NCBI GenBank assembly: GCA_002420085.1
Contig: DIHI01000117.1
Coordinates: 4,422 to 25,717 of the forward strand
Direction: 5' to 3'
Length of the DNA stretch: 21,296 nt
Origin: Lysobacterales bacterium UBA5700
GTDB taxonomy: Bacteria; Pseudomonadota; Gammaproteobacteria; Xanthomonadales; Xanthomonadaceae
In this document: piece after piece, positions 8,340 through 15,750 of the stretch
How the letters are laid out: every line of letters starts with the position of its first letter
Numbering within the stretch: position 1 is the first letter of the stretch
Translations under genes and position numbers: made by a program
The notes under the pieces: model-generated
The model's database searches: none
The model's input: the letters and a program-made list of their open reading frames with translations, nothing else
Told to the model about the DNA's origin: nothing

Positions 8340-8437
8340 GTGCAGTCGGTGTGGCCGATTCGGACGACGCCCAACCCCTGCGATGTCGCGGCACGGTCAG
8401 CCCATGTGTGCCTGCCGACCGGCTGTTTCGCATGAAT

Positions 8438-8452
8438 GAGACGTGCTGTCTC
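8438..8452. promoter_or_regulatory. Upstream dyad, possible regulator site
   Basis: GAGAC and GTCTC arms flank GTGCT. The dyad is centred about 230 bp before the predicted sigma-54 start. It could be an accessory activator site or chance symmetry; it does not share the half-site of the 8568-8585 palindrome. Confidence 0.25.
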
Positions 8453-8478
8453 GTTTCCGTCTCTCGGTCGAGCGCGGG

Positions 8479-8494
8479 CATCACGTTCGTGATG
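8479..8494. promoter_or_regulatory. Upstream dyad CATCACG-TT-CGTGATG
   Basis: Perfect 7-bp arms are separated by TT, centred about 188 bp before the predicted start. The symmetry is typical of a dimeric DNA-binding protein site. The sequence differs from the other dyads here, so a second regulator is possible. Confidence 0.33.
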
Positions 8495-8567
8495 AATCGG
8501 GTAATTCCGTAGGTGCAAGCGTTTGCCCTGCACGGCCCGATCAAGTGGGCCGATCGGATTGCTGGCC

Positions 8568-8585
8568 TGTCGCAGCGCTGCGACA
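8568..8585. promoter_or_regulatory. 18-bp perfect palindrome, candidate upstream activator site
   Basis: TGTCGCAGCGCTGCGACA is its own reverse complement, with TGT-N12-ACA outer bases. Its centre is about 98 bp upstream of the start predicted from the -24/-12 element. That is the usual distance for sites bound by Fis-type domains of sigma-54 activators. A TGGCC/GGCCA pair flanks it. Binding by the activator encoded at 11686-12729 is inference. Confidence 0.55.
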
Positions 8586-8613
8586 CACGGCCACTAGAAC
8601 CATCGCCGATCCG

Positions 8614-8626
8614 TCAATAATTGATT
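8614..8626 (-). promoter_or_regulatory. IHF-like site between activator site and promoter
   Basis: Read on the minus strand, the site is AATCAA-TTAT-TGA. It matches the IHF consensus WATCAANNNNTTR at eight of nine fixed positions. It lies in the only clearly AT-rich patch of the window (about 8612-8645). Its centre is near -55, where IHF bends DNA in many sigma-54 promoters to bring the activator to the polymerase. Confidence 0.45.
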
Positions 8627-8648
8627 AATAAACAATGGATTACATGGT

Positions 8649-8664
8649 TGGCGCGATCTTTGCT
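8649..8664 (+). promoter_or_regulatory. Sigma-54 (-24/-12) promoter for the repeat protein gene
   Basis: TGGCGCGATCTTTGCT fits TGGCACG-N4-TTGCW with one change (A to G) and the exact GG to GC spacing. The preceding base is T, also favoured. The predicted start of transcription is near 8675, which gives a leader of about 125 nt before the ATG at 8801. With the palindrome at 8568-8585 and the IHF-like site at 8614-8626, it makes a full sigma-54 promoter layout. Confidence 0.7.
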
Positions 8665-8800
8665 TGATGCGCGTACCACGCCGCCCTGACGCGGTGTGCA
8701 TCTTTGGGCCGTCATCGCGCTGGCATGGGGGGCAGTGCGGTGCCATGCGGTCTTCAAAGGTTTGTCGACCAGCCACCTGTTCCTGAACAAGGGAAACATC

Positions 8801-11527
8801 ATGAAAAGCAAACTTCCAGTCGGTAACAGCGGCGGCGGATGTCGCCCTTTACCTGATTCGCTGAGCACCCCAGGCACACGATCCACAGCGCTGTTGACCG
8901 GCCTGCTGGTGACTGCCTTGGCGGTGGTATTCCCGGGTGCCGTCCAGGCGCAACAGGGTTGCGGCGGTGCCATTTCGATCGCCACCGATCCCAACACGAC
9001 ACCGCCCAATCAACTCCTGTTCACCGGGGCACCGCTGGGCGAGACCGTGCGCGTCATCCTGCGGCCGGCCAAGGGCGCCGGTACGCTCGATCTGACCGTG
9101 AGCGAGGTGGACTACGCCCTGGCCTGCGCCAACAACAACGACCTGGTTCCGTGCGCCTTCGGCAACGATGGTGCGGCCAGTGGCGGCGCGCCCATCGCGT
9201 TCGCCGGCAACGTCGGCGGCACCTGCGGCGCCACCGATGGCAGCACCGACATCGACCCGGACGGTCACGCCGGTACCGTGCGCTTCAACTTCACGCCGCA
9301 AGCGCTGAACGAAACGGGCTGCACGGTCGAGTTCGATGTCACGGTCAATGACAAGGGCACTGACGCCAGTCCACTGACCCTGACGGCGGCCGCGTCCACC
9401 TTCGGCACCTGTGCCGGCGGGCTGAACGGTGCGGCGCGCGGCAGTGTGGCGATCTTCCTCAAGTCGGTTCCCGAGATCGAGATCGTCAAGGAGATCAGCG
9501 TCGATGGCGGAACCACCTGGTTCGACGCCAACACCGAAGGAGCAGCCCCAGTCGTCACCTTCCCGAGCGGCGCGCTGTATCGGTTCACGGTCACCAATAC
9601 CGGCACGGCACCCTTGATCGATGTCACGGTCGAAGATGCCGATCTGGGTATCGCGCCGACCGCCATCGCCAACCTCGCCCCTGGCGAGTTCGTGGTGATC
9701 GGCTCCGGCAATGCCGGCTTCGAGGCGCTGGCGGTCGAGGAGCGGTGTGCCAATGCCGGTGCCTTCACCAACACCGCCAAGGCCACCGGCACCTCCGGCG
9801 ACGATGCCAGCGTGGTCATGGATACCGACCCGGCGGTGCTGGTCTGCGTGGGTACCCCGGATATCGAAATCCTCAAGGAAATCAGCATCGACGGCGGAAC
9901 CACCTGGTTCGACGCCAATGATGTCGGCAGTGCGCCGGAGGCCGAGTTCCCGAGTGATGCATCCTATCGACTCACGGTCACCAACACCGGCACCACCGAT
10001 CTGGTCGATGTCACGGTCAACGACCCCACACTGGGCATCGTCGATTTTCTGATTGGCAGCCTGCTGCAAGGTGAACAGGTGGTGCTCGATCAGGGCGATA
10101 TCGGCGCATTGTTCGTCGAGGATCGGTGTACCAATTCCGGTGAGTTCTTCAACACGGCATCGGTGAGCGGCGATTCCGAACTGCCGATCGCCACCGTCGA
10201 TGACAGTGACATCGCCATCCTGGTATGCGTGGGCGACCCGATGATCGATCTGCTGAAGGAAGTCAGCATCGACGGCGGGACGACCTGGTTCGATGCCAAT
10301 GATGTCGGCTCCGCGCCGACCGCCGTGTGGCCAAGTGATGCCAGCTATCGGGTGACGGTGACCAATACCGGTACCGCGCCGCTGGTCAACATCACGGTCA
10401 GCGACGCCGATCTGGGCATCCCGGACACGGCCATTCCCGACCTCAACCCCGGCGAGTCCTATGTCATCACCTCGGGCAATGCCGGCTTCGAGGCCCTGTT
10501 CGCAGACGATCGCTGCACCAACTCCGGTACGTTCTTCAACACTGCGGAAACCAGTGGCCAGTCGGCCGAGACCGGTGAAGTGGTGACGGCGGGCGATCCG
10601 GCCATCCTGCTGTGCGTGGGTGATCCCGATATCGATCTGCTGAAGGAAATCAGCATCGATGGTGGCACGACCTGGTTCGATGCCAATGACGCCGGCTCCG
10701 CGCCGACCGCCGATGCACCGAGCGATGCGTACTACCGGCTCACCGTGACCAATACCGGCACCACCGATCTGGAAAACATCACCGTGTCCGACCCGACGCT
10801 GGGTCTGGTGGATGTTCCGGTCGGCAATCTGGCGATTGGTGAGAGCGTGGTGCTCGATTCGGGCAGCCTGGGCTTTGCCGCCCTGTTCGTGGAAGACCGC
10901 TGCACCACGGCGGGCCAGTTCCCGAACACCGCCAGCACCCAGGGTGACTCGGTCGAGACCGGTGAAACGGTCAGCGACAGCGACCCGGCGCTCCTGCTGT
11001 GCGAAGTGCAGGTCATGGAAATCTGCCGCACGCCGGGCTTCTGGGGCACCCACGCGGGTACCGAGAAGAACCGATCGACCGATCTGACCCAGATGGTCAT
11101 CGATGCCGCTGGCGGTTCGCTGTCGATCTGCGGCACCACGATCGACAACACCAACGTCGGCAACGCATTTTCGGCAGTAGAGGCGATGTGCGTTTCGCCG
11201 GAGGGCGATCAGCGTCTGCAACTGGCTCGCCAGTTGACCGCCATGGCGCTGAACTGCGTGGTGAGCGGTGGTGGGGCTGACTGCTCCGGCACTTCGGTCG
11301 AGTCGCTGTTCCAGGCGGCCAACGATGCCTGCACCAATGGTGTGGCAAATCTGGGCGACTACATCGCGCCTGTGGACGCCTTCAACAATGGTGTCAACAG
11401 CGACTGCCATGAGCGCGACCTCGGCGAGTCTGATCTGTTCGACGGCGTCTCGCCATTGCCTGGTCCAGCCGGCAGTTCGAATGCCTGCAATGCAGCAAAT
11501 CGCAACAGCATCACCGTGCTGCCGTAA
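8801..11527 (+). CDS. Secreted DUF11-type repeat protein with CRTPGFWGTH module
   Basis: This 908-residue protein has a Sec signal with a long polar n-region, a hydrophobic core at about 29-48 and probable cleavage VQA/QQ (50/51). Residues 51-220 form a Cys-containing N-terminal region I do not recognise. Four tandem units of about 127-129 residues begin at 224, 353, 480 and 609. Each starts like IxxLKEISIDGGTTWFDAN, has YRxTVTNTGT (the DUF11 Ig-like hallmark) and two Cys (RCxNxG and LVCVG). A C-terminal module (742-908) opens with CRTPGFWGTH and has further Cys residues. I see no PEP-CTERM, LPXTG or terminal anchor helix; the end is NSITVLP. The family suggests a cell-surface or matrix role, which is inference. 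The ATG at 8801 has AAGGGA 6 nt upstream. A sigma-54 promoter precedes it, and the activator gene lies convergent downstream. Confidence 0.85.
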   Translation: MKSKLPVGNSGGGCRPLPDSLSTPGTRSTALLTGLLVTALAVVFPGAVQAQQGCGGAISIATDPNTTPPNQLLFTGAPLGETVRVILRPAKGAGTLDLTVSEVDYALACANNNDLVPCAFGNDGAASGGAPIAFAGNVGGTCGATDGSTDIDPDGHAGTVRFNFTPQALNETGCTVEFDVTVNDKGTDASPLTLTAAASTFGTCAGGLNGAARGSVAIFLKSVPEIEIVKEISVDGGTTWFDANTEGAAPVVTFPSGALYRFTVTNTGTAPLIDVTVEDADLGIAPTAIANLAPGEFVVIGSGNAGFEALAVEERCANAGAFTNTAKATGTSGDDASVVMDTDPAVLVCVGTPDIEILKEISIDGGTTWFDANDVGSAPEAEFPSDASYRLTVTNTGTTDLVDVTVNDPTLGIVDFLIGSLLQGEQVVLDQGDIGALFVEDRCTNSGEFFNTASVSGDSELPIATVDDSDIAILVCVGDPMIDLLKEVSIDGGTTWFDANDVGSAPTAVWPSDASYRVTVTNTGTAPLVNITVSDADLGIPDTAIPDLNPGESYVITSGNAGFEALFADDRCTNSGTFFNTAETSGQSAETGEVVTAGDPAILLCVGDPDIDLLKEISIDGGTTWFDANDAGSAPTADAPSDAYYRLTVTNTGTTDLENITVSDPTLGLVDVPVGNLAIGESVVLDSGSLGFAALFVEDRCTTAGQFPNTASTQGDSVETGETVSDSDPALLLCEVQVMEICRTPGFWGTHAGTEKNRSTDLTQMVIDAAGGSLSICGTTIDNTNVGNAFSAVEAMCVSPEGDQRLQLARQLTAMALNCVVSGGGADCSGTSVESLFQAANDACTNGVANLGDYIAPVDAFNNGVNSDCHERDLGESDLFDGVSPLPGPAGSSNACNAANRNSITVLP
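9470..11005 (+). repeat. Four tandem ~385-bp coding repeats in an A-B-A-B order
   Basis: Unit borders, taken at the Pro before the IxxLKE motif, are 9470-9856, 9857-10237, 10238-10624 and 10625 to about 11005. Units 1 and 3 share TGTAPL, DADLGI and GNAGFEAL. Units 2 and 4 share TGTTDL, DPTLG and GExVVLDxG. This suggests that a two-domain block was duplicated once. DNA identity is high enough at unit starts to make recombination or assembly collapse possible. Confidence 0.85.
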
Positions 11528-11540
11528 GACAGGCCAAATG

Positions 11541-11564
11541 GGCGGGGCGCCGAGTCGCCCCGCC
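11541..11564. terminator. GC-rich hairpin after the repeat protein gene
   Basis: Arms GGCGGGGCG and CGCCCCGCC (9 bp) enclose a 6-base loop, 14 bases after the stop. No T-run follows. With the next hairpin it fills the gap between two convergent genes, so it probably stops or blocks transcription from either side. Confidence 0.55.
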
Positions 11565-11588
11565 TGATCCGGTCAGGTACAACAGAAT

Positions 11589-11614
11589 GCATGGGCGCCC
11601 TTGGGCGCCCATGC
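11589..11614. terminator. 12-bp perfect inverted repeat between convergent genes
   Basis: GCATGGGCGCCC, TT, GGGCGCCCATGC: 12-bp arms around two bases, so as RNA an 11-bp stem with a 4-base loop. It is symmetric and could serve both the plus-strand repeat protein gene and the minus-strand activator gene, whose stop is at 11686. Confidence 0.55.
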
Positions 11615-11685
11615 GGTGTCTGGCCGCATGGGCCGGACACGACGGACGATTGACTGGCCTGGCCGCAGGTTGCGGGTCGCGCGGC

Positions 11686-12729
11686 TCAGCGACTGCGCCG
11701 ATCGCGGTTGGGCACCAGCGATCTGCGCCGATCCAGCACCGGGTATTCGTAGCCCATCCGGTGCCGTTCCAGCAGTCGGTACAACTGAGCACGAGATACC
11801 CCCAGACACCGGGCAGTGGCGGGAATCTTTCCGCCGCAGGCCAGCAATGCCTGCTCGATGGCCTGTTTTTCGGCCAGCAGACGGGCCTGACGCAGGGTGG
11901 CCGGTGCGGTGTCTGGCAGGTCTTTGGCAAAGGCCGCCTCCAGGTCGAGGTCGGCCACCGAGAGCACGTCGTTGTCGCACATCACCAGCGCTTGCCGCAC
12001 TCGGTTGCGCAACTCCCGGATGTTGCCGGGCCAGGGGTGCTGACGCATCCGGGCCAAGGCTTCCGGCGTCAGGCGATGTGAACGCAGGCCCATTTCTGCG
12101 CCCAGTTCGGCCAGAAAGTGCTCTGCCAGACGATCGATATCCTCGCCCCGATCGCGCAGCGGCGGCGTTTGCACATGCAGGGCGTTGAGCCGGTAGAACA
12201 GATCCTCACGGAACTGGCCGGTGCGGCAGGCTTTCTGCAGGTCGATGTGGGTTGCTGCGACGATCCGGACGTCGGCGTGGATGGTATCCACGCTGCCCAG
12301 ACGCTCGAAGGTGCCTTCCTCCAGGAAGCGCAGCAGGATGACCTGCATGTCGATCGCCAAGTCGCCGATCTCGTCGAGAAACAAGGTGCCGCCTTCGGCT
12401 GCCTCGATACGCCCGGCGTTGCGTCGGTAGGCGCCGGTGAATGCGCCCTTCTCGTAACCGAACACTTCCGCCTGAAACAGCGCTGCCGGCAACGCTGCAC
12501 AATTGACTGCCACGAATGGTCGGTTCGCGCGTCCGGAATGCTGATGCAGCAGGCGAGCGACGAGTTCCTTGCCGGTGCCGGTTTCGCCGGTGATCAGCAC
12601 CGGTGCGGTGGTCGCGGCCACCTTCTCGATGGTCTTGCGCAGCGTCCGCATCACCATGCTCTCGCCGATCAGCGTCGGCGGCTCGGTGGCGGAGGACGTC
12701 GAACGTGATTCCCGGCTGCCTGACTTCAT
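11686..12729 (-). CDS. Sigma-54-dependent activator, AAA+ and Fis HTH, no receiver domain
   Basis: From the ATG at 12729 this is a 347-residue bacterial enhancer-binding protein. A roughly 20-residue Ser-rich lead is followed at once by the AAA+ domain (LIGES, about 20-255). Walker A is GETGTGKE at 48-55, the sigma-54 contact loop GAFTGA is at 95-100, and Walker B is GGTLFLDE at 113-120. The arginine-finger region is FREDLFYRL at 173-181 and sensor II is GNIREL at 235-240. The C-terminal Fis helix-turn-helix covers about 302-320 ([18 protein letters not shown]). All residues needed to drive sigma-54 polymerase open are present. No receiver, GAF, PAS or V4R domain can be seen, as in PspF or HrpS. 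The frame is open to 13128, but the extra 133 codons look non-coding. The start has no clear ribosome site, so 12729 is uncertain. The likely target is the sigma-54 promoter at 8649-8664. Confidence 0.85.
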   Translation of the reverse strand: MKSGSRESRSTSSATEPPTLIGESMVMRTLRKTIEKVAATTAPVLITGETGTGKELVARLLHQHSGRANRPFVAVNCAALPAALFQAEVFGYEKGAFTGAYRRNAGRIEAAEGGTLFLDEIGDLAIDMQVILLRFLEEGTFERLGSVDTIHADVRIVAATHIDLQKACRTGQFREDLFYRLNALHVQTPPLRDRGEDIDRLAEHFLAELGAEMGLRSHRLTPEALARMRQHPWPGNIRELRNRVRQALVMCDNDVLSVADLDLEAAFAKDLPDTAPATLRQARLLAEKQAIEQALLACGGKIPATARCLGVSRAQLYRLLERHRMGYEYPVLDRRRSLVPNRDRRSR

Positions 12730-12993
12730 CGGATGCCGGCCGGGCAGGGGGAGAATGCCTGGTTTGCGAACGTCGATTTCGCCAAAGCTGCGCCGCAGGG
12801 TAGTGCAGTCACACGTGTTCCTCGAACAGTGGGGGCTGTTTCGATTGCTGTACCCGGTAACACGCGAAGCTACTCCGGCAGAGGTCACGCTGTCGGGGGA
12901 AATTGGCCGCGCGGACGGGTAGCGAATGGCTTGCTGCGACGAGCGGTGGCTTTCGATCGACCGGCGGCGCGCAGGTCGAGGCAGCCATGAGGC

Positions 12994-13022
12994 GCGACAG
13001 CCCCGGCGATGAGTGGGACAAT
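12994..13022 (+). promoter_or_regulatory. Candidate sigma-70 promoter for transketolase
   Basis: GCGACA (12994-12999) and GACAAT (13017-13022) each match four of six consensus bases and are 17 bp apart. The predicted start is near 13029, about 25 nt before the ATG at 13055. The rest of 12730-13054, between divergent genes, shows only a small AACAG/CTGTT dyad near 12825 and no convincing ORF. Confidence 0.45.
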
Positions 13023-13054
13023 AGCCGTCCCCTCCGTCAGCCGTGCCCGTCTCG

Positions 13055-15067
13055 ATGTCCACGCCCAGCCGTCGCGAACTCGCCAACGCCATCCGTTTCC
13101 TGTCTGCCGATGCGGTCGAAGCCGCCAAGTCGGGTCATCCCGGCATGCCGATGGGCATGGCCGATATCGCCGAGGTGCTGTGGAACGATTACCTCCGGCA
13201 CAACCCCAACAATCCCGCGTGGTTCGATCGCGATCGGTTCGTGCTGTCGAACGGTCACGGTTCGATGCTGCTGTACTCGCTGCTGCACCTGAGTGGCTAC
13301 GACCTGCCGATCGAGGAACTGCGCAATTTCCGACAACTGCACTCGCGCACGGCCGGTCACCCCGAGGCCGCCGAGACCCCGGGAGTCGAGACCACCACCG
13401 GGCCGCTCGGGCAGGGCTTTGCCAATGCCATCGGCATGGCCCTGGCGGAAAAGTTGCTGGCCCGTCGCTTCAATCGACCGGAGTACCCGATCATCGACCA
13501 CACCACCTGGGTGTTCATGGGTGACGGCTGCATGATGGAGGGCATTTCCCACGAGGCCGCTTCACTGGCCGGCACCTGGGGGCTCGGCAAGCTGATCGCG
13601 TTCTGGGATGACAACGGCATCTCGATCGATGGCGAGGTCGAGGGCTGGTTCACCGACGATACTGCGGCTCGGTTCGAGGCTTACGGCTGGCAGGTGCTGC
13701 GGGCGGTCGATGGCCATGACCCGGCAGCCATCAAGCAGGCGATCGAATCGGCTCTGGCCGAGACCGGCAAGCCCAGCCTGATCTGCTGCAAGACGATGAT
13801 CGGCTTCGGTGCTCCCAACAAGCAGGGCACCGAAGCCACCCACGGCGCACCGCTCGGTGCCGCCGAGGTCGCCGCTGCCCGCGAGCACCTGGGTTGGCCG
13901 CATGCTCCGTTCGAGGTGCCGGAATCGATTCGCGCGGGTTGGCGCGCCGGTCAAACGGGACTGGTGCGCGAGGCGCAGTGGCAGCGGCTGTTCGACGGCT
14001 ATGCCCGCCACTACCCCGAGCTGGCGAGCGAACTCCAGCGGCGCATCCAGGGTGATCTGCCCGATGGCTTCGATGCGCTCGCGCGTGCCTTCATCGAGCG
14101 CGTGCAGGCCGAAGGACCGACGGTGGCCTCACGCAAGGCATCGCAGATGGCGCTCGACGCCTTCGGCCCGGCCCTGCCAGAACTGATCGGTGGCTCGGCC
14201 GATCTGGCGCCGTCCAATCTGACCGAATGGCAGGGCAGCCGATCGATCACGGATGACAGCGATCACGGCAACTACATCCACTTCGGTGTGCGCGAGTTCG
14301 GCATGGGCGCGATCGCCAATGGCCTTGCCCTGCATGGCGGGTTCCGCGTCTACGACGCCACCTTCCTGGTGTTCTCCGACTACGCCCGCAACGCGGTGCG
14401 GATGAGTGCGCTGATTCCGGCGCCGGTGATCCATGTCTACACCCATGATTCGATCGGGCTGGGCGAGGACGGCCCGACCCACCAGCCGGTCGAGCATCTG
14501 GCCTCGCTGCGCCTGATCCCCAACAATGCGGTCTGGCGGCCGTGCGACGCGGTCGAATCGGCGGTCGCCTGGCAGCAGGCGCTCCAGCGCCGGGATGGTC
14601 CGAGCTGTCTGGTGTTCAGTCGTCAGAACCTGCCACACCAGACGCGCAGTCCGGAGCAGCGGGCGGCGATCGCGCGCGGCGGCTATGTGCTCAGTGACCC
14701 GCCGGAGGCCCGCTTCGATGCCATCCTGATCGCCACCGGCTCGGAAGTCGCCCTGGCCCAGGCGGCGGCCGCGATCCTGGCCCAGCGGGGCATTGCCGTC
14801 CGGGTGGTCTCGATGCCCTGCCTGGACGTCTTCGAGCGGCAACCGATCGAGTGGCGCGAGGCGGTGCTGCCGTCCTGGTGCCGGGCGCGGGTGGCGATCG
14901 AGGCCGGAGTGACCGCCGCCTGGTATCGGTACGTCGGTCTCGACGGTGCGGTGATCGGCCTGGATCGGTTCGGTGCTTCGGCACCCGCCAACGTCCTGTT
15001 CGAGCATTTCGGTCTCACTGCCGAACGGATCGCCGAACGCACCCAGAGCGTCCTCGCCCGCCCCTGA
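13055..15067 (+). CDS. tkt: Transketolase
   Basis: This 670-residue protein is close to the usual length of bacterial transketolase. It is a cytosolic thiamine-diphosphate enzyme that moves two-carbon ketol units between sugar phosphates in the pentose phosphate pathway. The N-terminus ([25 protein letters not shown]) and the [13 protein letters not shown] motif (G156-D157-G158, cofactor and metal binding) are well preserved. The pyrimidine domain has [14 protein letters not shown], with the catalytic glutamate at 414. [18 protein letters not shown] is the substrate-binding loop. The C-terminal domain contains [13 protein letters not shown] prefer the ATG at 13055; a GTG at 13043 is in frame and adds four residues. 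No strong ribosome site is visible. The downstream oxygenase gene begins 15 nt after the stop, so the two are probably cotranscribed. Usual partners such as gap or fba are not adjacent. Confidence 0.96.
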   Translation: MSTPSRRELANAIRFLSADAVEAAKSGHPGMPMGMADIAEVLWNDYLRHNPNNPAWFDRDRFVLSNGHGSMLLYSLLHLSGYDLPIEELRNFRQLHSRTAGHPEAAETPGVETTTGPLGQGFANAIGMALAEKLLARRFNRPEYPIIDHTTWVFMGDGCMMEGISHEAASLAGTWGLGKLIAFWDDNGISIDGEVEGWFTDDTAARFEAYGWQVLRAVDGHDPAAIKQAIESALAETGKPSLICCKTMIGFGAPNKQGTEATHGAPLGAAEVAAAREHLGWPHAPFEVPESIRAGWRAGQTGLVREAQWQRLFDGYARHYPELASELQRRIQGDLPDGFDALARAFIERVQAEGPTVASRKASQMALDAFGPALPELIGGSADLAPSNLTEWQGSRSITDDSDHGNYIHFGVREFGMGAIANGLALHGGFRVYDATFLVFSDYARNAVRMSALIPAPVIHVYTHDSIGLGEDGPTHQPVEHLASLRLIPNNAVWRPCDAVESAVAWQQALQRRDGPSCLVFSRQNLPHQTRSPEQRAAIARGGYVLSDPPEARFDAILIATGSEVALAQAAAAILAQRGIAVRVVSMPCLDVFERQPIEWREAVLPSWCRARVAIEAGVTAAWYRYVGLDGAVIGLDRFGASAPANVLFEHFGLTAERIAERTQSVLARP

Positions 15068-15082
15068 GCCCCGGAGTCGAAC

Positions 15083-15655
15083 ATGCCCGCCGACCTGCCG
15101 CAACCGACCTACGGTGCCGAAATCGACGGCAAGCGACTGGCCGTGTTCGACGACCTGTTGCCGAGCGCTGCCCTGGAGCGGCTGACGGCGGCCATGTACA
15201 AGTCCGGCTTCACCCGCAACGAAGTCGCCCGGCCCGATGTCGCCGCGTTCCGGCACTGGGCCTGTGAGATTCCCGGTGACGCACTGGCGCAACTGCCGGT
15301 ATGGGAGCCGACCCGACGGGCACTGGCGCGCTTCGCACCGGGCCGCGACTACCGGCCCTATCGCAGCTACGTCAACGCCAATTTCTACGGTGACATGCTG
15401 TTCACCCACACCGATTGCCTGCCGGGGAGCGACGAGCTCACCGCCCTGTGGTACGTCTGCACCGCCTGGGATCACGAATGGGGCGGCGAGACCCTGTTCT
15501 TCGACAGCCGCAACGATGCCCGTGCCGTGGTCAGTCCGCGCCCCGGCCGGCTGGCGATCTTCAACGGCAATCTGACCCATGCTGGCCGGCCACCCAGTCG
15601 GATCTGTGTAGAACCGCGCTTCACCCTGGCCCTGAAGTTGCAGGCACCCGGCTAG
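15083..15655 (+). CDS. 2OG-Fe(II) oxygenase superfamily protein
   Basis: This 190-residue protein has the double-stranded beta-helix oxygenase pattern. HTD at 109-111 and H166 (in NLTHAGRPP) make the iron-binding HxD...H triad. R179 in EPRFTLALK is 13 residues after the distal His, where 2-oxoglutarate is bound. YRSYVNANFYGDM before the triad and WGGETLFFDS after it are typical of the prolyl-4-hydroxylase-like branch. The substrate cannot be deduced; proteins or small metabolites are both possible. GGAG at 15073-15076 supports the ATG at 15083. It follows transketolase by 15 nt, but no metabolic link is evident. The stop lies inside a 12-bp palindrome (15648-15659). Confidence 0.85.
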   Translation: MPADLPQPTYGAEIDGKRLAVFDDLLPSAALERLTAAMYKSGFTRNEVARPDVAAFRHWACEIPGDALAQLPVWEPTRRALARFAPGRDYRPYRSYVNANFYGDMLFTHTDCLPGSDELTALWYVCTAWDHEWGGETLFFDSRNDARAVVSPRPGRLAIFNGNLTHAGRPPSRICVEPRFTLALKLQAPG

Positions 15656-15711
15656 CCGGATCGGTCGGGGAGCGTCGGTCGTGACGGGTGCAGGAATGCC
15701 CCGGCCTGCGC

Positions 15712-15717
15712 TAAAGT
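15712..15717 (+). promoter_or_regulatory. Possible -10 element before the metalloprotease gene
   Basis: TAAAGT matches TATAAT at four positions, 33 bp before the ATG at 15751. No good -35 is found 16-18 bp upstream, so the call is weak. Confidence 0.25.
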
Positions 15718-15750
15718 CGTGTCGTCTCCGTCCCCCGCGAGCACATCACC

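Noticed and set aside
8594..8776. 60-codon minus-strand ORF in the regulatory region
   Set aside because: It overlaps the IHF-like site and sigma-54 promoter, contains no motif, and has no convincing ribosome site.
9470..11005. CRISPR-like or mobile-element repeat
   Set aside because: The units are about 385 bp, in frame, and encode DUF11-like domains; there are no spacers, terminal inverted repeats or transposase.
8849..11410. 853-codon open frame on the minus strand opposite the repeat protein gene
   Set aside because: It mirrors the repeats of the plus-strand gene and results from GC-rich third positions. The plus strand has signal peptide, ribosome site and family motifs; the antisense product has none.
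11460..11527. PEP-CTERM or LPXTG sorting tail on the repeat protein
   Set aside because: The C-terminus has no PEP or LPXTG motif, no hydrophobic helix and no terminal Arg cluster.
12730..13128. Upstream extension of the sigma-54 activator as a possible N-terminal sensor domain
   Set aside because: The translated stretch is Ser/Arg/Pro-rich with several Cys and no pattern of a receiver, GAF or PAS domain; codon third positions look mixed. It also overlaps the transketolase promoter and start.
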